Source: Micromonospora halotolerans
Lineage (GTDB): Bacteria > Actinomycetota > Actinomycetes > Mycobacteriales > Micromonosporaceae
Assembly: GCF_032108445.1 (NCBI RefSeq)
Contig: NZ_CP134876.1
Span: 4,650,001-4,714,000, forward strand
Direction: 5' to 3'
Length of the DNA stretch: 64,000 nucleotides
The first letter of the stretch is position 1. Each line of letters opens with the position of its first letter. The position numbers and the translations under genes were made by a program. The notes beneath the pieces were generated by a model, which worked only from the letters and a program-made list of their open reading frames with translations, did no database searches and was not told the DNA's origin. Positions 1 to 10,298 of this stretch are shown one piece after another.

Positions 1-639
1 GTGGAGCTGACCCGCACCGGCGACCTGTGGGTCTTCCGCGGGCGCAGCGTGCCGGACCGCGCCATCCAGCTCACTACCAACAGCCCAGTCAACCACGTCG
101 GCATGGCCGTGGTGCTGGACGACATGCCGCCGCTGATGTGGCACGCCGAGCTGGGCCGCTCGCTGCCGGACATGTGGACCGGCACCCACCAGCGCGGCGT
201 GCAGCTGCACGACCTGCGGGACGCCGTCTGCGTGTGGGCCAACCGGTACGGCCAGCGGGGCTGGCTGCGCCAGCTCGAACCGCCGGCGGACACCGCGATG
301 GAGGAGGCGGTGCTGCGGACCGTGGCCCGCCTCGACGGCACCCCGTTCCCGTCCACCGCGCAGCTCGCCTGGCGCTGGGCCCGCGGCCGAGTGCCGAACC
401 TGCGCCGCGGCCGACCATCCATCGCCGACGGTGGCGGCGTGCCGGTCCGCGACCGGGCGCTGGAGACCGCGTACTGCGCGGAGGTGGTCGCCGTGACCTA
501 CGAGGCGATGGGGCTGCTGCCCGCCGGTCGCCGGCCCAACTGGTACGACCCGGGGCGGTTCTGGAGCGGCGACGACCTCGACCTCACCGGCGGCGTCCAG
601 CTCGGTTCCGAGATCGAGGTACGCATTCCACCCCGCTGA
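1..639 (+). CDS. Permuted papain-like (NlpC/P60-related, YiiX-type) protein
   Basis: The 212-residue protein has the order His first, Cys later: NHVGM with His32 and AYCAEVV with Cys159. That order is typical of circularly permuted papain-fold amidases/hydrolases of the YiiX/YebB type, which act on peptide or lipid-linked amide/ester bonds. No signal peptide or membrane segment is visible, so a cytoplasmic location is likely. The frame opens with GTG at the first base of the window, so the true start could lie upstream. The substrate cannot be told from sequence. An NTF2-like gene follows on the same strand after about 40 bp and may be co-transcribed. Confidence 0.7.
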   Translation: MELTRTGDLWVFRGRSVPDRAIQLTTNSPVNHVGMAVVLDDMPPLMWHAELGRSLPDMWTGTHQRGVQLHDLRDAVCVWANRYGQRGWLRQLEPPADTAMEEAVLRTVARLDGTPFPSTAQLAWRWARGRVPNLRRGRPSIADGGGVPVRDRALETAYCAEVVAVTYEAMGLLPAGRRPNWYDPGRFWSGDDLDLTGGVQLGSEIEVRIPPR

Positions 640-678
640 CCAGGTTTGCCGGGCCCGCCGTCCGGCAAAGAGAGCGGC

Positions 679-1068
679 GTGACGGCTTCCACGGACCTCG
701 ACACGCTCGCCGACTTCTTCGACCGGTACGGCGTGGCGCTGACCACCGCCGACGTGCCCGCCATCGCCGGCTGCTACGCGCTGCCGGGGCTGGTGGTCGC
801 CGACACCTACAGCTTCTCGTTCACCTCGCCGGCCGCCGTGGCCCTCAGCTTCGTCGGCGCGGCCCCCGACTACCAGGAGCGGGAACTGGTCGCCGCCCAC
901 GCGCTGATCGAGGACGTGCAGCAGGTCTCCGCCCTGCTCACCGAGGTGGCGGTGCGCTGGGAGTTCCTGGACAGCCAGGGCCGGGCGGTGCCCGGCGAGC
1001 GCTACCGCTACCTGCTGCGGGCCACCGACGGCGGCCCGGCCATCTGCACCGTCATCCGCACCGCCTGA
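679..1068 (+). CDS. NTF2-like / SnoaL-like small protein
   Basis: A 129-residue protein of the cone-shaped NTF2-like fold: an N-terminal helix with FFDRYGVALTTADVPAIAGCY, then alternating strands ending RYRYLLRATDGGPAICTVI. Such proteins are enzymes (isomerases, cyclases) or ligand-binding domains; nothing here fixes a substrate, and no catalytic Asp/His pair is obvious. The GTG at 679 is chosen because a purine-rich AAAGAGAG lies 5-12 nt upstream; an in-frame TTG at 646 is less likely. It follows the papain-like gene closely and may share its transcript. Confidence 0.7.
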   Translation: MTASTDLDTLADFFDRYGVALTTADVPAIAGCYALPGLVVADTYSFSFTSPAAVALSFVGAAPDYQERELVAAHALIEDVQQVSALLTEVAVRWEFLDSQGRAVPGERYRYLLRATDGGPAICTVIRTA

Positions 1069-1108
1069 CGGTGGCGGTCCGCGCCGCCCGGCGCCGTGCC
1101 CCGGCGGC

Positions 1109-1905
1109 TCAGCGGACCAGTTCGCGACGGCGGCGGGGCAGCGCGTCGAGGCGGGTGCCGCCTGCCGCCACGTCGGCCACGAAGTCGTCGACGGCCTCCC
1201 TCGTGACGCCGGGCATGCAGATGAGGTGGCTGCGGCCGGCGCTGCTGGCCAGCACCCACTTCGCCGTCACGGTCGGGGCGGGGTCGGGAAGACCACGGTG
1301 AAGGCGTGCTCGTGCCGCCAGGCCGGCCAGCCCACCTCGTTGAGCCGCTGCACCGCGTACGCGGCCAGCTCGCGGGCCCGCTCGGCGCGCTCCCGCAGGC
1401 CGTCGTGGCCCAGGCTGCGGATCGCGTACCAGAGCAGCAGCGCCGGGTGGCCGCTGCGCGAGCCGCTGATGGTGGTGTCCACGGTGCCGGTGTAGTTGGC
1501 GGAACGGGCGAGCCGCTGCTGGAGGGTGCGGCGGGTCAGCACCACCCCGCACGGCACCGGCGTGCCGAGGAACTTGTAGCCGGAGATGGAGATGCTGTCG
1601 ACGGTGGCGTCCAGCCGCAGCGTGGCCCGCCCGTCGGCGAGAGCGATGGGAACCCCGGCCAGCGCCCCGTCGACGTGCAGGTGGTGGCGGACGGGCGTGC
1701 GGGCGAGCAGCTCCCGGATCTGCGGCACGTCGTCGGCGGCCTCGGTCATCGTGGTGCCGCAGGTGGCCACGACGACGGCCGGCCGGTCCCGGTGCCGTTC
1801 GACCATCCGGGCCAGGTCGTCGTAGTCCATCTCGCCGCGCTCGTCGGCGCGGACCACCACCGAGTCCAGGCCGAGGATGTCGACGCACTTGGGCAGCGAG
1901 TAGTG
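1109..1905 (-). pseudogene. Histidine-decarboxylase-like PLP decarboxylase, 3' fragment with frameshift
   Basis: The minus strand encodes the C-terminal part of a group II PLP-dependent decarboxylase (Pfam PF00282; histidine decarboxylase-like). HYSLPKCVDILGL is the first recognisable segment, followed by LHVDGALAG and SISISGYKFLG, whose Lys would hold PLP, then FTVVFPTPP. At about 1271-1285 the frame breaks: FPTPPRP meets a stop while VTAKWVLASS and GVTREAVDDFV continue one frame over, consistent with loss of one base. The N-terminal half of the enzyme is absent; the sequence upstream belongs to an amino-acid permease. The gene is therefore doubly inactivated. A sequencing error could explain the frameshift but not the missing half. 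Confidence 0.85.
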
Positions 1906-2471
1906 CCGGGATCGAGCGGCGCGAAGCTCACCGACCCGCCGGCCGGGTGGGTGAACGAGGTGAGCACGAAGAGCAGGATCACCGCGACCTCGACGGCCAG
2001 CACCGCGCCGAGCAGGCCCACGCTGATCCGTGCCTTCAGCACGCCGACCAGGGCGACCCCGGCCCAGGCGAGCAGGGCCCAGGCCCACCAGGCGCTGCCG
2101 AGACTGTCGCTGACCACCGCGCCGAGCAGTCCGTAGAGGCAGATCTGGATGGCGTTGTAACCGAGCAGCACGACGGGCGCGGCGACCACGCCCCAGAACC
2201 GGCCGAAGCCGGCGGCCACGGCCGCGTAGCAGACGCCGGCGCTGGAGACGTAGCGGGCCATGGCCAGGTAGCCGACGGAGAAAAAGAGCAGGGCGGCGGC
2301 GATCACGAGGAAGCCGAGCGGCGTGCCGGTGATGCCGGTCGAGGCGTACGTGGCGACGATCGCGCCGGCGAGCACGGCCATGGGGGAGGAGGCGGTCGCG
2401 CTGAACACCAACAGGGCGCCGGTGCCGAGGGACTTGCGAATGAGCCCGGTTGGCGCGCCGGCAATCTGCAT
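1906..2471 (-). pseudogene. APC-family amino-acid permease, 5' fragment
   Basis: Reading leftward from ATG at 2471, about 188 residues resemble the first half of an APC-superfamily amino-acid transporter: STASSPMAVLAG-like first helix (LLVFSATASSPMAVLAGAI), then helices around FLVIAAALLFFSVGYLAM, YAAVAAGFGRFWGVVAAPVVLLGYNAIQ and AVLAVEVAVILLFVLTSF. Homology stops at about 1906-1915, where the DNA becomes decarboxylase sequence in another frame. The remaining six or so helices are missing. Permease plus histidine decarboxylase neighbours usually form an import/decarboxylation/export pair; here a deletion seems to have fused them. Any product would be truncated with an out-of-frame tail. Confidence 0.8.
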
Positions 2472-2811
2472 GGAGCCGCTCCGGGTGGGGGAGGTCGGGG
2501 ATTGTCGGGGCGGGTGCCCGTCGAGCAGCGCTCCATGATGGACAGCGCGGGCGGATCGCGCGACCGTGCCCGATTCTGCGCCGTTGCGGAGTTCCCGTCG
2601 CCGAGCCCGGACAGCGCAGCCGACGACGCGCTGCGACGTGTCGCGTGCGGGCCGTGGCGACGGGCCGGCCCGACGGAGCCCGATCCGCCACCCATGATCA
2701 CCCGTTCCGTGCGTCGCGGGTGCCCGGACGGTTGGAACGCTCCGCGCGCGCTACGCGCCCAGGTGCAGCCTGGCTACGCTGGCGCTTCGGCGACCACGAG
2801 AGGGGCATCTG
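2472..2811. promoter_or_regulatory. Intergenic region with TACGCT box before first CBM2-like gene
   Basis: This 340-bp stretch separates the dead permease start from the plus-strand CBM2-like gene. The only signal I can support is TACGCT at 2775-2780, about 31 nt before the ATG at 2812. The tandem paralog has the same hexamer at 3489-3494, 28 nt before its ATG, so it is probably the -10 box. No gene is recognised in the rest. Confidence 0.45.
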
Positions 2812-3483
2812 ATGAGCGGCGGGCCGGTCCGGCCGTCCGGCGCACCGGCGGCGCCGCGGATGCTCACCTCGGTGCCGTGGATCGTGCTGCTGCTCGGGGT
2901 CGGCCTGATCGTCGGCCTGCTGGTGGTCGTCCTGCTCTCCCTCCGCGGGGAGGAACGGGCGCCGGTGCCGGCGCCCGCGCCGCCGATGTACCTGCCGACG
3001 CTCGGGGTGGAGCCGACCGCCTCCGCGTCCCCGACCGGCGGGGCGACCGCGGCGCCCACCGTGTCGGTGACGCGCTCGCGGCGTGCGACCGCCTCGCCCA
3101 CGGCCGGCGTGTCCCGGTCGGCCACGCCGCGGCCCAGCGCCTCGATCCGAGCGGCCACGGCGGGTGCGGTCACCGCCCGCTACGAGGCCACCGCGAGCGA
3201 CCGGGACGGCTTCGAGGCCCGACTGACCGTGGTCAACGGCTCCGGAGGCGGGCAAGGCTGGGAGGTCGAGCTGTTCTTTACCGGCAACGTGAAGAGCATC
3301 CAGGCCTCGTCCACCTCGGGGCTGTCGGTCAGCACCCAGGGCAGCGGTGTGTTCGTGCTGCGCGGCACCGGGCCACTGCCGGCCGGGCAGAGCGCCACGG
3401 TGCGACTGCAGTTCGGCCGTACGGGTACCGGTGACCGGCCGGGCCGGTGCACGGTCAACGGCGCGGACTGCGTCATCGGCTGA
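2812..3483 (+). CDS. Membrane-anchored CBM2-like domain protein (first of tandem pair)
   Basis: A 223-residue protein with a short cytoplasmic N-terminus, one membrane segment (about residues 20-45, VPWIVLLLGVGLIVGLLVVVLL), a long Ser/Thr/Pro/Ala linker (about 50-120) and a C-terminal beta-sandwich of about 100 residues. The sandwich resembles carbohydrate-binding module family 2: GFEARLTVVN, GQGWEVELFF, a central LPAGQSATVRLQF strand and a final CTVNGADC. There is no catalytic domain, so it may tether the cell surface to polysaccharide or act as a sensor or adhesin. GAGAGGGG supports the ATG. It forms a tandem pair with the next gene. Confidence 0.75.
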   Translation: MSGGPVRPSGAPAAPRMLTSVPWIVLLLGVGLIVGLLVVVLLSLRGEERAPVPAPAPPMYLPTLGVEPTASASPTGGATAAPTVSVTRSRRATASPTAGVSRSATPRPSASIRAATAGAVTARYEATASDRDGFEARLTVVNGSGGGQGWEVELFFTGNVKSIQASSTSGLSVSTQGSGVFVLRGTGPLPAGQSATVRLQFGRTGTGDRPGRCTVNGADCVIG

Positions 3484-3522
3484 GGCGCTACGCTCGCCCG
3501 ACGGGACCGACAGGGGAGGGTC

Positions 3523-4203
3523 ATGCCCGGCACGCGACGCGCACGGCCGTCACCCGGCGCGGCCATCACCTCGTCGCCCTGGATCGTCGTCTCGATCGGC
3601 GTGATCGTCATGGTGGTGCTGCTCGTCGTGGCGCTGGGTGCGGTGCGCGGGCGGCGCACGTTCGCCGAACCTCCGCCGCCCGACCCGACGATGTCGCTGC
3701 CCCAGGTGCCGGTCACCACGCCCACCGCGCCGGGCGGCACAACCCGCCCGCCCGCCTCCGCCGCCGGGCCGGTGGTGCCCGGGCTGTCGCCGCGGTCCAC
3801 CGTGCTTCCCGCCCGGCCGACGCCGCGCCCGTCACCCAGCGCGGGCAGCCCCAGCAGCCGGCCGGCGCCACCGCCGCCCGCCCCGTCCCCGGTCACCGGC
3901 CGGTACGGCGTGGTGAGCAGCTTCGACGGCGGCTTCATCGGCGAGGTGCGGCTGGTCAACACCGCTGCCACGCCGCATGGCTGGACGGTGCGGCTGGCCT
4001 TCCCCCAGGGCCGTCTCGTGACCGCCTGGGTGAGCGGCGCCGAACAGGGCAGCGGACGCTTCAGCGACGGCGTCTTCACCTACCGCAGCGGTGCCGACCT
4101 GGCGCCCGGGGCGTCGGTGGCGCTGCAGTTCCACTTCGAGCGGACGGGGACGACCCGGCCGTCGAGCTGCACGGTCGACGGCGCCGCCTGCTCCGGCGTC
4201 TGA
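3523..4203 (+). CDS. Membrane-anchored CBM2-like domain protein (second of tandem pair)
   Basis: This 226-residue paralog repeats the upstream architecture: membrane segment at about residues 19-43 (SPWIVVSIGVIVMVVLLVVAL), a Pro/Thr/Ser-rich linker (about 50-125) and a C-terminal CBM2-like sandwich with GFIGEVRLVN, HGWTVRLAFPQGR, LAPGASVALQFHF and CTVDGAAC. The linkers differ strongly while the anchor and sandwich keep their pattern, as expected of an old tandem duplication. ATG 3523 follows GGGGAGGG; a TACGCT box lies at 3489-3494, so the gene can be transcribed on its own. Sugar binding is inferred from family resemblance; conserved binding-face tryptophans are not clear. Confidence 0.75.
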   Translation: MPGTRRARPSPGAAITSSPWIVVSIGVIVMVVLLVVALGAVRGRRTFAEPPPPDPTMSLPQVPVTTPTAPGGTTRPPASAAGPVVPGLSPRSTVLPARPTPRPSPSAGSPSSRPAPPPPAPSPVTGRYGVVSSFDGGFIGEVRLVNTAATPHGWTVRLAFPQGRLVTAWVSGAEQGSGRFSDGVFTYRSGADLAPGASVALQFHFERTGTTRPSSCTVDGAACSGV

Positions 4204-4276
4204 TCCACCACCCTCGGGCCGCCCGCGCGGCGGCGCCTGCTCTGCCGTGTTTCGCAAGACGGCTGCTTTGTTGCGA

Positions 4277-4298
4277 CTTGGTTTGCAAGGTATTGCAG
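4277..4298 (+). promoter_or_regulatory. TTGCA-repeat operator-like sequence upstream of pullulanase
   Basis: TTGCAA (4283-4288) and TTGCA (4293-4297) form a direct repeat with 10-bp phasing, about 58-72 bp before the pullulanase ATG. CTTG at 4277-4280 and CAAG at 4286-4289 add a small inverted repeat. Similar CTTGCA/TTGCAG repeats are remembered as operators of LacI-type maltose regulators (MalR/Reg1) at Streptomyces amylase genes. That link is from memory and family role; no regulator gene lies in the window. Confidence 0.4.
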
Positions 4299-4354
4299 AA
4301 TGTTTCGACGAGGGCTAGCGTGCGGGCGAATCAGCGACCAGAGAAAGGCCGTCG

Positions 4355-7300
4355 ATGAAACCCCCGCCGATATCCCGCAAGGCCCTGGCCGCTCTGGCCA
4401 CCTCCCTCGTGCTCACCCTCGTCGGCGTGCCGGTGGCCCTCCACCAGGTGGGTGCCGACGGCAGCCAGCGGCCCACCACCCCGGACGTGCTGGCCGCCGC
4501 GGGCGCCGCGCAGTGGAACCGGGAGCCGTCCGCCGAGGCGCTGCTCAAGGCCGGCAACAGCGGCGCGAAGGCCGAGCAGTTCTACTTCGTCCTGCCGGAC
4601 CGCTTCGCCAACGGCGACAAGCGCAACGACACCGGCGGGCTCACCGGTGACCGGCTCAGCACCGGCCTCGACCCGGCGGACAAGGGCTTCTACCACGGCG
4701 GTGACCTCAAGGGGGTCATCGACCGGATGGACTACATCCAGGGCCTCGGCACCACCGCCATCTGGCTCGCCCCGATCTTCAAGAACCGGCCCGTGCAGGG
4801 CACCGGCGCGGACGCCTCCGCCGGCTACCACGGCTACTGGATCACCGACTTCACCCAGGTCGACCCGCACTTCGGCACCAACGCCGAGCTGAAGAGGCTC
4901 GTCGGCCTCGCCCACCAGCGGGGCATCAAGGTCTACCTGGACATCATCGTCAACCACACCGCGGACGTCATCCGCTACGCCGAGGACAGGTACGGCTACG
5001 TCGACAAGAAGACGAGCCCCTACACCGACGCGCAGGGGCGGGCCTTCGAGGACCGCAACTACGCCGACGGCACCCGGGCGTTCCCGCGGGTCGACAGCAC
5101 CTCGTTCCCGTACACCCCGACCTTCGCCACCCCGGCGGACGCCAAGGCCAAGGTGCCGGCCTGGCTGAACGACCCGACCATGTACCACAACCGGGGTGAC
5201 TCCACCTTCGCCGGTGAGAACAGCGAGTACGGCGACTTCTTCGGCCTCGACGACCTCTGGACCGAGCGCCCCGAGGTGGTCCGCGGCATGACCGACATCT
5301 ACGCGCAGTGGATCGGCAGGGCCGGCGTCGACGGCTTCCGCCTCGACACGGTCAAGCACGCCAACCTCGACTTCTGGCCGCAGTTCACCCGCGGCATCGA
5401 CGCCGCCGCCGCCAAGGCCGGCAAGCCGGACTTCTTCATGTTCGGCGAGGTCTACAGCGCCGACCAGGAGGTCGAGTCGACCTACGTGCGGCAGGGCGGC
5501 CTGCCGGCCACCCTCGACTTCTCCTTCCAGGAGGCCGCGCGGGGCTACGCCGCCGCCGACGGCTCGGCCCGGGCGCTGGCGGACGTGTACGCCAAGGACG
5601 ACCTCTACGCCGCGCGCGACACCGACGCCAACCGGCTGACCACCTTCCTGGGCAACCACGACATGGGCCGGATCGGCTCGTTCGTCGCGGCCGGCGGCGG
5701 TGACGACGCCAGCCAGCTCCGCCGCGACCAGCTCGCCCACCAGCTGATGTTCCTCACCCGCGGCCAGCCGGTCGTCTACTCCGGTGACGAGCAGGGCTTC
5801 ACCGGCCCCGGCGGGGACAAGGACGCCCGGCAGGACATGTTCGCCAGCCGGACGGCGGACTACCTCGACGACGACCTGATCGGCACCACCCGCACCCACG
5901 CGAGCGACCAGTACGACACCACCCACCCGCTCTACCGGACCATCGCCGAGCTGGGCCGGCTGCGGCAGGCCCACCCCGCGCTGCGGGACGGCATCCAGGT
6001 CACCCGCTACGCGGCGGACGGCCCGGGCGTCTTCGCCTTCTCCCGCGTCCTGCCGAAGGACCGCACCGAGTACGTCGTGGCCGTGAACAACGCCGCGACC
6101 GCGCAGACTGTCACCGTGGACACCTGGTCGGCCGGCGCCACCTTCACGGGCGTCTACGGCGGCGCGGCCACGGCGGCGGCCGGCGCCGACGGCAAGCTGG
6201 GCGTCACCGTGCCGGCGATGTCGGCCGCGGTGCTCCAGGCCGACCGGGCGATCCCGCACGCCGGAAGCGCCCCGACGATCACCCTCACCGCGCCGGGCGA
6301 CGCCCCGGTCGCCACCCGGGCCACCGTCACCGCGCAGGTCACCGGCGACCCCCTGGCCACGGTCACCTTCGCGGCCCGCGTGCCCGGTGGCAGGTGGACC
6401 CTGCTGGGCAGCGCGCACAAGGCCCCGTACACCGTCCACCACGACCTGACCGGCCTGGCCGGCGGGACGAAGGTCGAGTACAAGGCCGTGGTCCGCGACG
6501 GCAAGGGCCGCGTGGCCGCGGCGCGCACCACCGGCGTGGTCGGCACCCCGGCGCAGAGCGCGTCCCGGGACTGGGCGGTCGTGCACTACCAGCGCCCCGC
6601 CGGAGGGTACGCCGACTGGGGCCTCTACGCCTGGGGCGACATCGACCCGGCGTACCAGACCGAGTGGCCCACGGGGCAGCCGTTCGCGGGTGAGGACTCC
6701 TACGGCCGGTTCGCCTGGGTCAAGCTGAAGCCGGGCGCGAAGTCGGTCGGCTTCCTCGTGGTCGACAAGGACGGGAACAAGGACGTCGCCAACGACCGCA
6801 CCATCGACGTGACGCAGACCGGCGAGGTCTGGGTCAAGCAGGGCGACCCCGCCCTCTACCCGACCCGGCAGGCCGCCACCGGCGAGCCCGACCCGCCCGT
6901 CGACCAGAACACCGCGGTCATCCACTGGCGCAAGGCGGACGGGAACTACGACGGCTGGGGGCTGCACCTCTGGGACGGCGCCGCCAACCCGACCGACTGG
7001 GGCAACCCGCTGAAGCCGGAGCGGATCGACGCGTACGGCGCGGTCTTCCGGGTGCCGCTCGCGGCCGGCGCCACCGGGCTGAACTACATCGTGCACTCCG
7101 GCGACGTGAAGGACCAGCCCGACGACCAGCGGCTGGACCTCACCACCACCGGCCACGAGATCTGGCTGCTGGCCGGGGTCAAGGGCCGGTTGCTGCCGCC
7201 GACCTCGTCGGGCGTCGCGAAGGACCTCGACATCACGAAGCAGAAGGCGCAGTGGATCGACCGGTCCACCGTGGCCTGGCAGACCGGGCCGACCGACGGC

Positions 7301-9853
7301 AAGCGGTACGCCCTGGTGGCCGCCCCGGCCGGCGGGCTCGCGGTCGCCGACGGCGAGCTGACCGGGACGTACACCACGCTGCCGCTGCGGGCGGCGCGCA
7401 ACGGGCTGACCGAGGCCCAGCGGCAGGCGTACCCGCAGCTCTGGGCCCACCGGGCGTTCACGCTGTACCGCACCGACCTGGCCAAGGTGCCCGCGGCGCT
7501 GCGCGGCCAGCTCGTGGTGACCGAGCGGGACGCCGAGGGCCACCTGCTCGGCGCCACCGGGGTGCAGATCCCCGGCGTGCTCGACGACGTCTACCGGGCC
7601 GCGACCGGCGCGAAGCTCGGCCCGACGTTCGCCGGCAAGGTGCCCACCCTGGCCGTGTGGGCGCCGACCGCCCGGAAGGTCGCGCTCCAGCTCTTCGACT
7701 CGCCGGCGGCCCAGCCGACGACGGTGTCGATGAGCCGCGACGACACCACCGGCGTCTGGTCGGTGCGCGGCACCAGGGCGTGGAACGGAAAGTACTACCG
7801 CTACCAGGTCGAGGCGTGGCAGCCGGCCGCGCAGAAGATGGTCACCGCCGCGGTGACCGACCCGTACTCGCTGGCCCTCGCGCCGGACTCGACGCACAGC
7901 CAGATCGTCGATCTGGCCGACCCGGCGCTGGCCCCGGCCGGCTGGGCCGATCTGCGCAAACCGGCGGCCGTGCCGTCGGCCAGGGCGCAGATCCAGGAGG
8001 TGTCGGTCCGGGACTTCTCCATCGCCGACGGGAGCGTGCCGGCCGAGCGGCGGGGCACCTACCTCGCCTTCACCGACCCGAGCACGACCGGGATGAAGCA
8101 CCTGAAGGCGCTCGGCGACGCCGGGGTCAACTACCTGCACCTGCTGCCCGCGTTCGACTTCGCCACCATCCCGGAGAAGCGGGCCGACCAGGCCCAGCCC
8201 GGCTGCGACCTGGCCGCGCTGCCACCGGACTCCGACGAGCAGCAGAAGTGCGTCGCCGCGGTGGCCGAGAAGGACGGCTACAACTGGGGGTACGACCCGC
8301 TGCACTACACCGTGCCCGAGGGCGGTTACGCCGTCGACCCGGCCGGGGCGAAGCGGACCACCGAGTTCCGGCAGATGGTCGCCGGCATCAACAAGGCCGG
8401 CCTGCGGGTCGTGATGGACGTCGTCTACAACCACACCTCGGCCGCCGGCACCGACGCGAAGTCGGTGCTCGACCAGGTGGTGCCGGGCTACTACCAGCGG
8501 CTGCTCGACGACGGCACGGTCGCCAACTCGACCTGCTGCGCCAACACCGCCCCGGAGCACGCCATGATGGGCAAGCTCGTGGTGGATTCCCTGGTCACCT
8601 GGGCGAAGGCGTACAAGGTGGACGGGTTCCGCTTCGACCTCATGGGCCACCACCCGAAGGCGAACATCCTTGCCGTCCGCGCGGCGCTGGACCGGCTGAC
8701 CCCGGCCCGCGACGGGGTGGACGGGAAGAAGATCCTGCTCTACGGCGAGGGCTGGAACTTCGGCGAGGTCGCCAATGACGCCCGGTTCGTGCAGGCCACC
8801 CAGGCCAACATGGCCGGCACCGGTATCGGCACCTTCAACGACCGGCTCCGCGACGCCGTGCGGGGCGGCGGCCCCTTCGACGGCAACCCCCGGATGCAGG
8901 GCTTCGCGTCCGGGCTCTTCACCGACCCGAACGGCGACGACGTCAACGGTACGGCCGCCGAGCAGAAGGCCCGGCTGCTGCACCAGCAGGACCTGATCAA
9001 GGTGGGGCTGACCGGCAACCTGCGCGGCTACCGGTTCACCGACTCGTCCGGTCGGCCCGTCACCGGCGCGCAGGTGGACTACAACGGCTCGCCGGCCGGC
9101 TACACGGCGGCCCCGGGCGAGGCGGTCACCTACGTCGACGCGCACGACAACGAGATCCTCTACGACGCGCTGGCGTACAAGCTGCCGCAGGGCACCTCGG
9201 CGCAGGACCGCGCCCGGATGCAGGTGCTCGCCCTGAGCACCGTGGTGATGGGCCAGGGGACCGGGTTCGTGACGGCCGGCTCGGAGCGGCTGCGCTCCAA
9301 GTCGCTGGACCGCAACTCGTTCAACTCCGGTGACTGGTTCAACCAGATCCGCTGGGACTGCGCCCAGGGCAACGGCTTCGGCGCCGGCCTGCCACCCGAG
9401 CAGGACAACAAGGACAAGTGGCCGTACGCCAGGCCGCTGCTGGCCGACCCGAAGCTGGTGCCGGACTGCGCCGCGATCGACCTGGCCGACGCCCGGTACG
9501 CGGAACTGCTGACCATCCGGCGCTCCTCGCCGGTCTTCGGGCTGACCACCGCCGACCAGGTGCAGAAGCGGGTCGCCTTCCCGCTCTCCGGCGACCGGGA
9601 GACCCCGGGCGTGCTCACCATGACCCTGGACGCCCGCGGGCTCGGCGGGAAGTGGAAGTCGGTCACCGTGGTCTTCAACGGCACCCCGGACACGGCCACG
9701 CAGACCGTCACCGGCCTGCGCGGGGCGGACGTGACGCTGCACCCGGTGCTGAGGAACTCCGCCGACCCGGTGCTCCGGACGGCTTCGTTCGACCGGGCCG
9801 GCGGAACGTTCACCGTGCCGGCCCGTAGCGTGGCGGTCTTCGTCCAGAACTGA
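4355..9853 (+). CDS. pulA: Secreted bifunctional pullulanase with two GH13 catalytic domains
   Basis: An 1832-residue exported enzyme for starch, glycogen and pullulan. A signal peptide ([21 protein letters not shown]) leads into a complete GH13 alpha-amylase-type domain: [18 protein letters not shown] with nucleophile Asp331, FGEVY with acid Glu365 and GNHDMGR with Asp436. Next come two CBM41-like starch-binding modules ([10 protein letters not shown], then [12 protein letters not shown]), an N-terminal pullulanase module with CBM48 ([18 protein letters not shown]) and a second GH13 domain of type I pullulanase kind: [16 protein letters not shown] with Asp1428, YGEGWNFGE with Glu1465 and VDAHDNE with Asp1598. 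Both catalytic triads are intact, so alpha-1,4 and alpha-1,6 cleavage in one chain is expected. GAAAGG precedes the ATG; a TTGCA-repeat operator-like site lies upstream. Confidence 0.95.
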   Translation: MKPPPISRKALAALATSLVLTLVGVPVALHQVGADGSQRPTTPDVLAAAGAAQWNREPSAEALLKAGNSGAKAEQFYFVLPDRFANGDKRNDTGGLTGDRLSTGLDPADKGFYHGGDLKGVIDRMDYIQGLGTTAIWLAPIFKNRPVQGTGADASAGYHGYWITDFTQVDPHFGTNAELKRLVGLAHQRGIKVYLDIIVNHTADVIRYAEDRYGYVDKKTSPYTDAQGRAFEDRNYADGTRAFPRVDSTSFPYTPTFATPADAKAKVPAWLNDPTMYHNRGDSTFAGENSEYGDFFGLDDLWTERPEVVRGMTDIYAQWIGRAGVDGFRLDTVKHANLDFWPQFTRGIDAAAAKAGKPDFFMFGEVYSADQEVESTYVRQGGLPATLDFSFQEAARGYAAADGSARALADVYAKDDLYAARDTDANRLTTFLGNHDMGRIGSFVAAGGGDDASQLRRDQLAHQLMFLTRGQPVVYSGDEQGFTGPGGDKDARQDMFASRTADYLDDDLIGTTRTHASDQYDTTHPLYRTIAELGRLRQAHPALRDGIQVTRYAADGPGVFAFSRVLPKDRTEYVVAVNNAATAQTVTVDTWSAGATFTGVYGGAATAAAGADGKLGVTVPAMSAAVLQADRAIPHAGSAPTITLTAPGDAPVATRATVTAQVTGDPLATVTFAARVPGGRWTLLGSAHKAPYTVHHDLTGLAGGTKVEYKAVVRDGKGRVAAARTTGVVGTPAQSASRDWAVVHYQRPAGGYADWGLYAWGDIDPAYQTEWPTGQPFAGEDSYGRFAWVKLKPGAKSVGFLVVDKDGNKDVANDRTIDVTQTGEVWVKQGDPALYPTRQAATGEPDPPVDQNTAVIHWRKADGNYDGWGLHLWDGAANPTDWGNPLKPERIDAYGAVFRVPLAAGATGLNYIVHSGDVKDQPDDQRLDLTTTGHEIWLLAGVKGRLLPPTSSGVAKDLDITKQKAQWIDRSTVAWQTGPTDGKRYALVAAPAGGLAVADGELTGTYTTLPLRAARNGLTEAQRQAYPQLWAHRAFTLYRTDLAKVPAALRGQLVVTERDAEGHLLGATGVQIPGVLDDVYRAATGAKLGPTFAGKVPTLAVWAPTARKVALQLFDSPAAQPTTVSMSRDDTTGVWSVRGTRAWNGKYYRYQVEAWQPAAQKMVTAAVTDPYSLALAPDSTHSQIVDLADPALAPAGWADLRKPAAVPSARAQIQEVSVRDFSIADGSVPAERRGTYLAFTDPSTTGMKHLKALGDAGVNYLHLLPAFDFATIPEKRADQAQPGCDLAALPPDSDEQQKCVAAVAEKDGYNWGYDPLHYTVPEGGYAVDPAGAKRTTEFRQMVAGINKAGLRVVMDVVYNHTSAAGTDAKSVLDQVVPGYYQRLLDDGTVANSTCCANTAPEHAMMGKLVVDSLVTWAKAYKVDGFRFDLMGHHPKANILAVRAALDRLTPARDGVDGKKILLYGEGWNFGEVANDARFVQATQANMAGTGIGTFNDRLRDAVRGGGPFDGNPRMQGFASGLFTDPNGDDVNGTAAEQKARLLHQQDLIKVGLTGNLRGYRFTDSSGRPVTGAQVDYNGSPAGYTAAPGEAVTYVDAHDNEILYDALAYKLPQGTSAQDRARMQVLALSTVVMGQGTGFVTAGSERLRSKSLDRNSFNSGDWFNQIRWDCAQGNGFGAGLPPEQDNKDKWPYARPLLADPKLVPDCAAIDLADARYAELLTIRRSSPVFGLTTADQVQKRVAFPLSGDRETPGVLTMTLDARGLGGKWKSVTVVFNGTPDTATQTVTGLRGADVTLHPVLRNSADPVLRTASFDRAGGTFTVPARSVAVFVQN

Positions 9854-9863
9854 CACCGACGAC

Positions 9864-9902
9864 GGTCCGGCCCCCTGCCACGAAGTGGCAGGGGGCCGGA
9901 CC
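9864..9902. terminator. Bidirectional terminator between pullulanase and beta-helix gene
   Basis: A perfect 18-bp inverted repeat (GGTCCGGCCCCCTGCCAC and its complement) with a 3-nt GAA loop lies 10 bp after the pullulanase stop and 30 bp from the convergent beta-helix stop. No T-run follows, as is usual for actinobacterial terminators. It can serve both convergent genes. Confidence 0.8.
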
Positions 9903-9932
9903 CGTTGCGTCGATCCGTACGCCGACCGTTGC

Positions 9933-10298
9933 TCAGTTGAAGCAGTCTTCGACGGTGTTGGCGCAGTTGGTGGGGTCGTTGTTGGTGACGGTGGACTTGT
10001 CGTCGAGCTTGACCTTGCCCTCGTTGTTGAGGATGCCGCCGGCGACGCGGTGGAGCTTGGCGGTGTCGGTGGCGGTGTTCTTGGTGACGTGGGTCTTGGT
10101 CAGGGTGACCTTGCCCTTGTTGTTGAAGATGCCGCCGCCGTTGAGGGCGGTGTTGTTCTTGATTTCGGTGTCGCGCAGGGTGAGGGTGGCGTTGTCGTCC
10201 TTCTGGTCGCGGCGTTCGGTGAAGCCGTCTTCGACCTTGACGAGCCATTCGCCGTTGAAGATGCCGCCGCCGAAGCGGTTGGCGGTGTTGTCGACGAT
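9933..10298. repeat. 366-bp tract identical to 12281-12646
   Basis: By eye, the 3' end of this beta-helix gene is base-for-base identical to the 3' end of the neighbour (12281-12646, offset 2348). Identity begins exactly at the stop codon and first breaks at 10299/12647. Third positions are identical too, which points to recent gene conversion or duplication rather than protein-level selection. Confidence 0.85.

Noticed and set aside
4331..9856. 1841-codon open frame antisense to the pullulanase gene
   Set aside because: It mirrors the GC-rich third positions of the real gene. The translation is a low-complexity Val/Gly/Arg/Asp mix without domains, whereas the plus frame has two complete GH13 domains.
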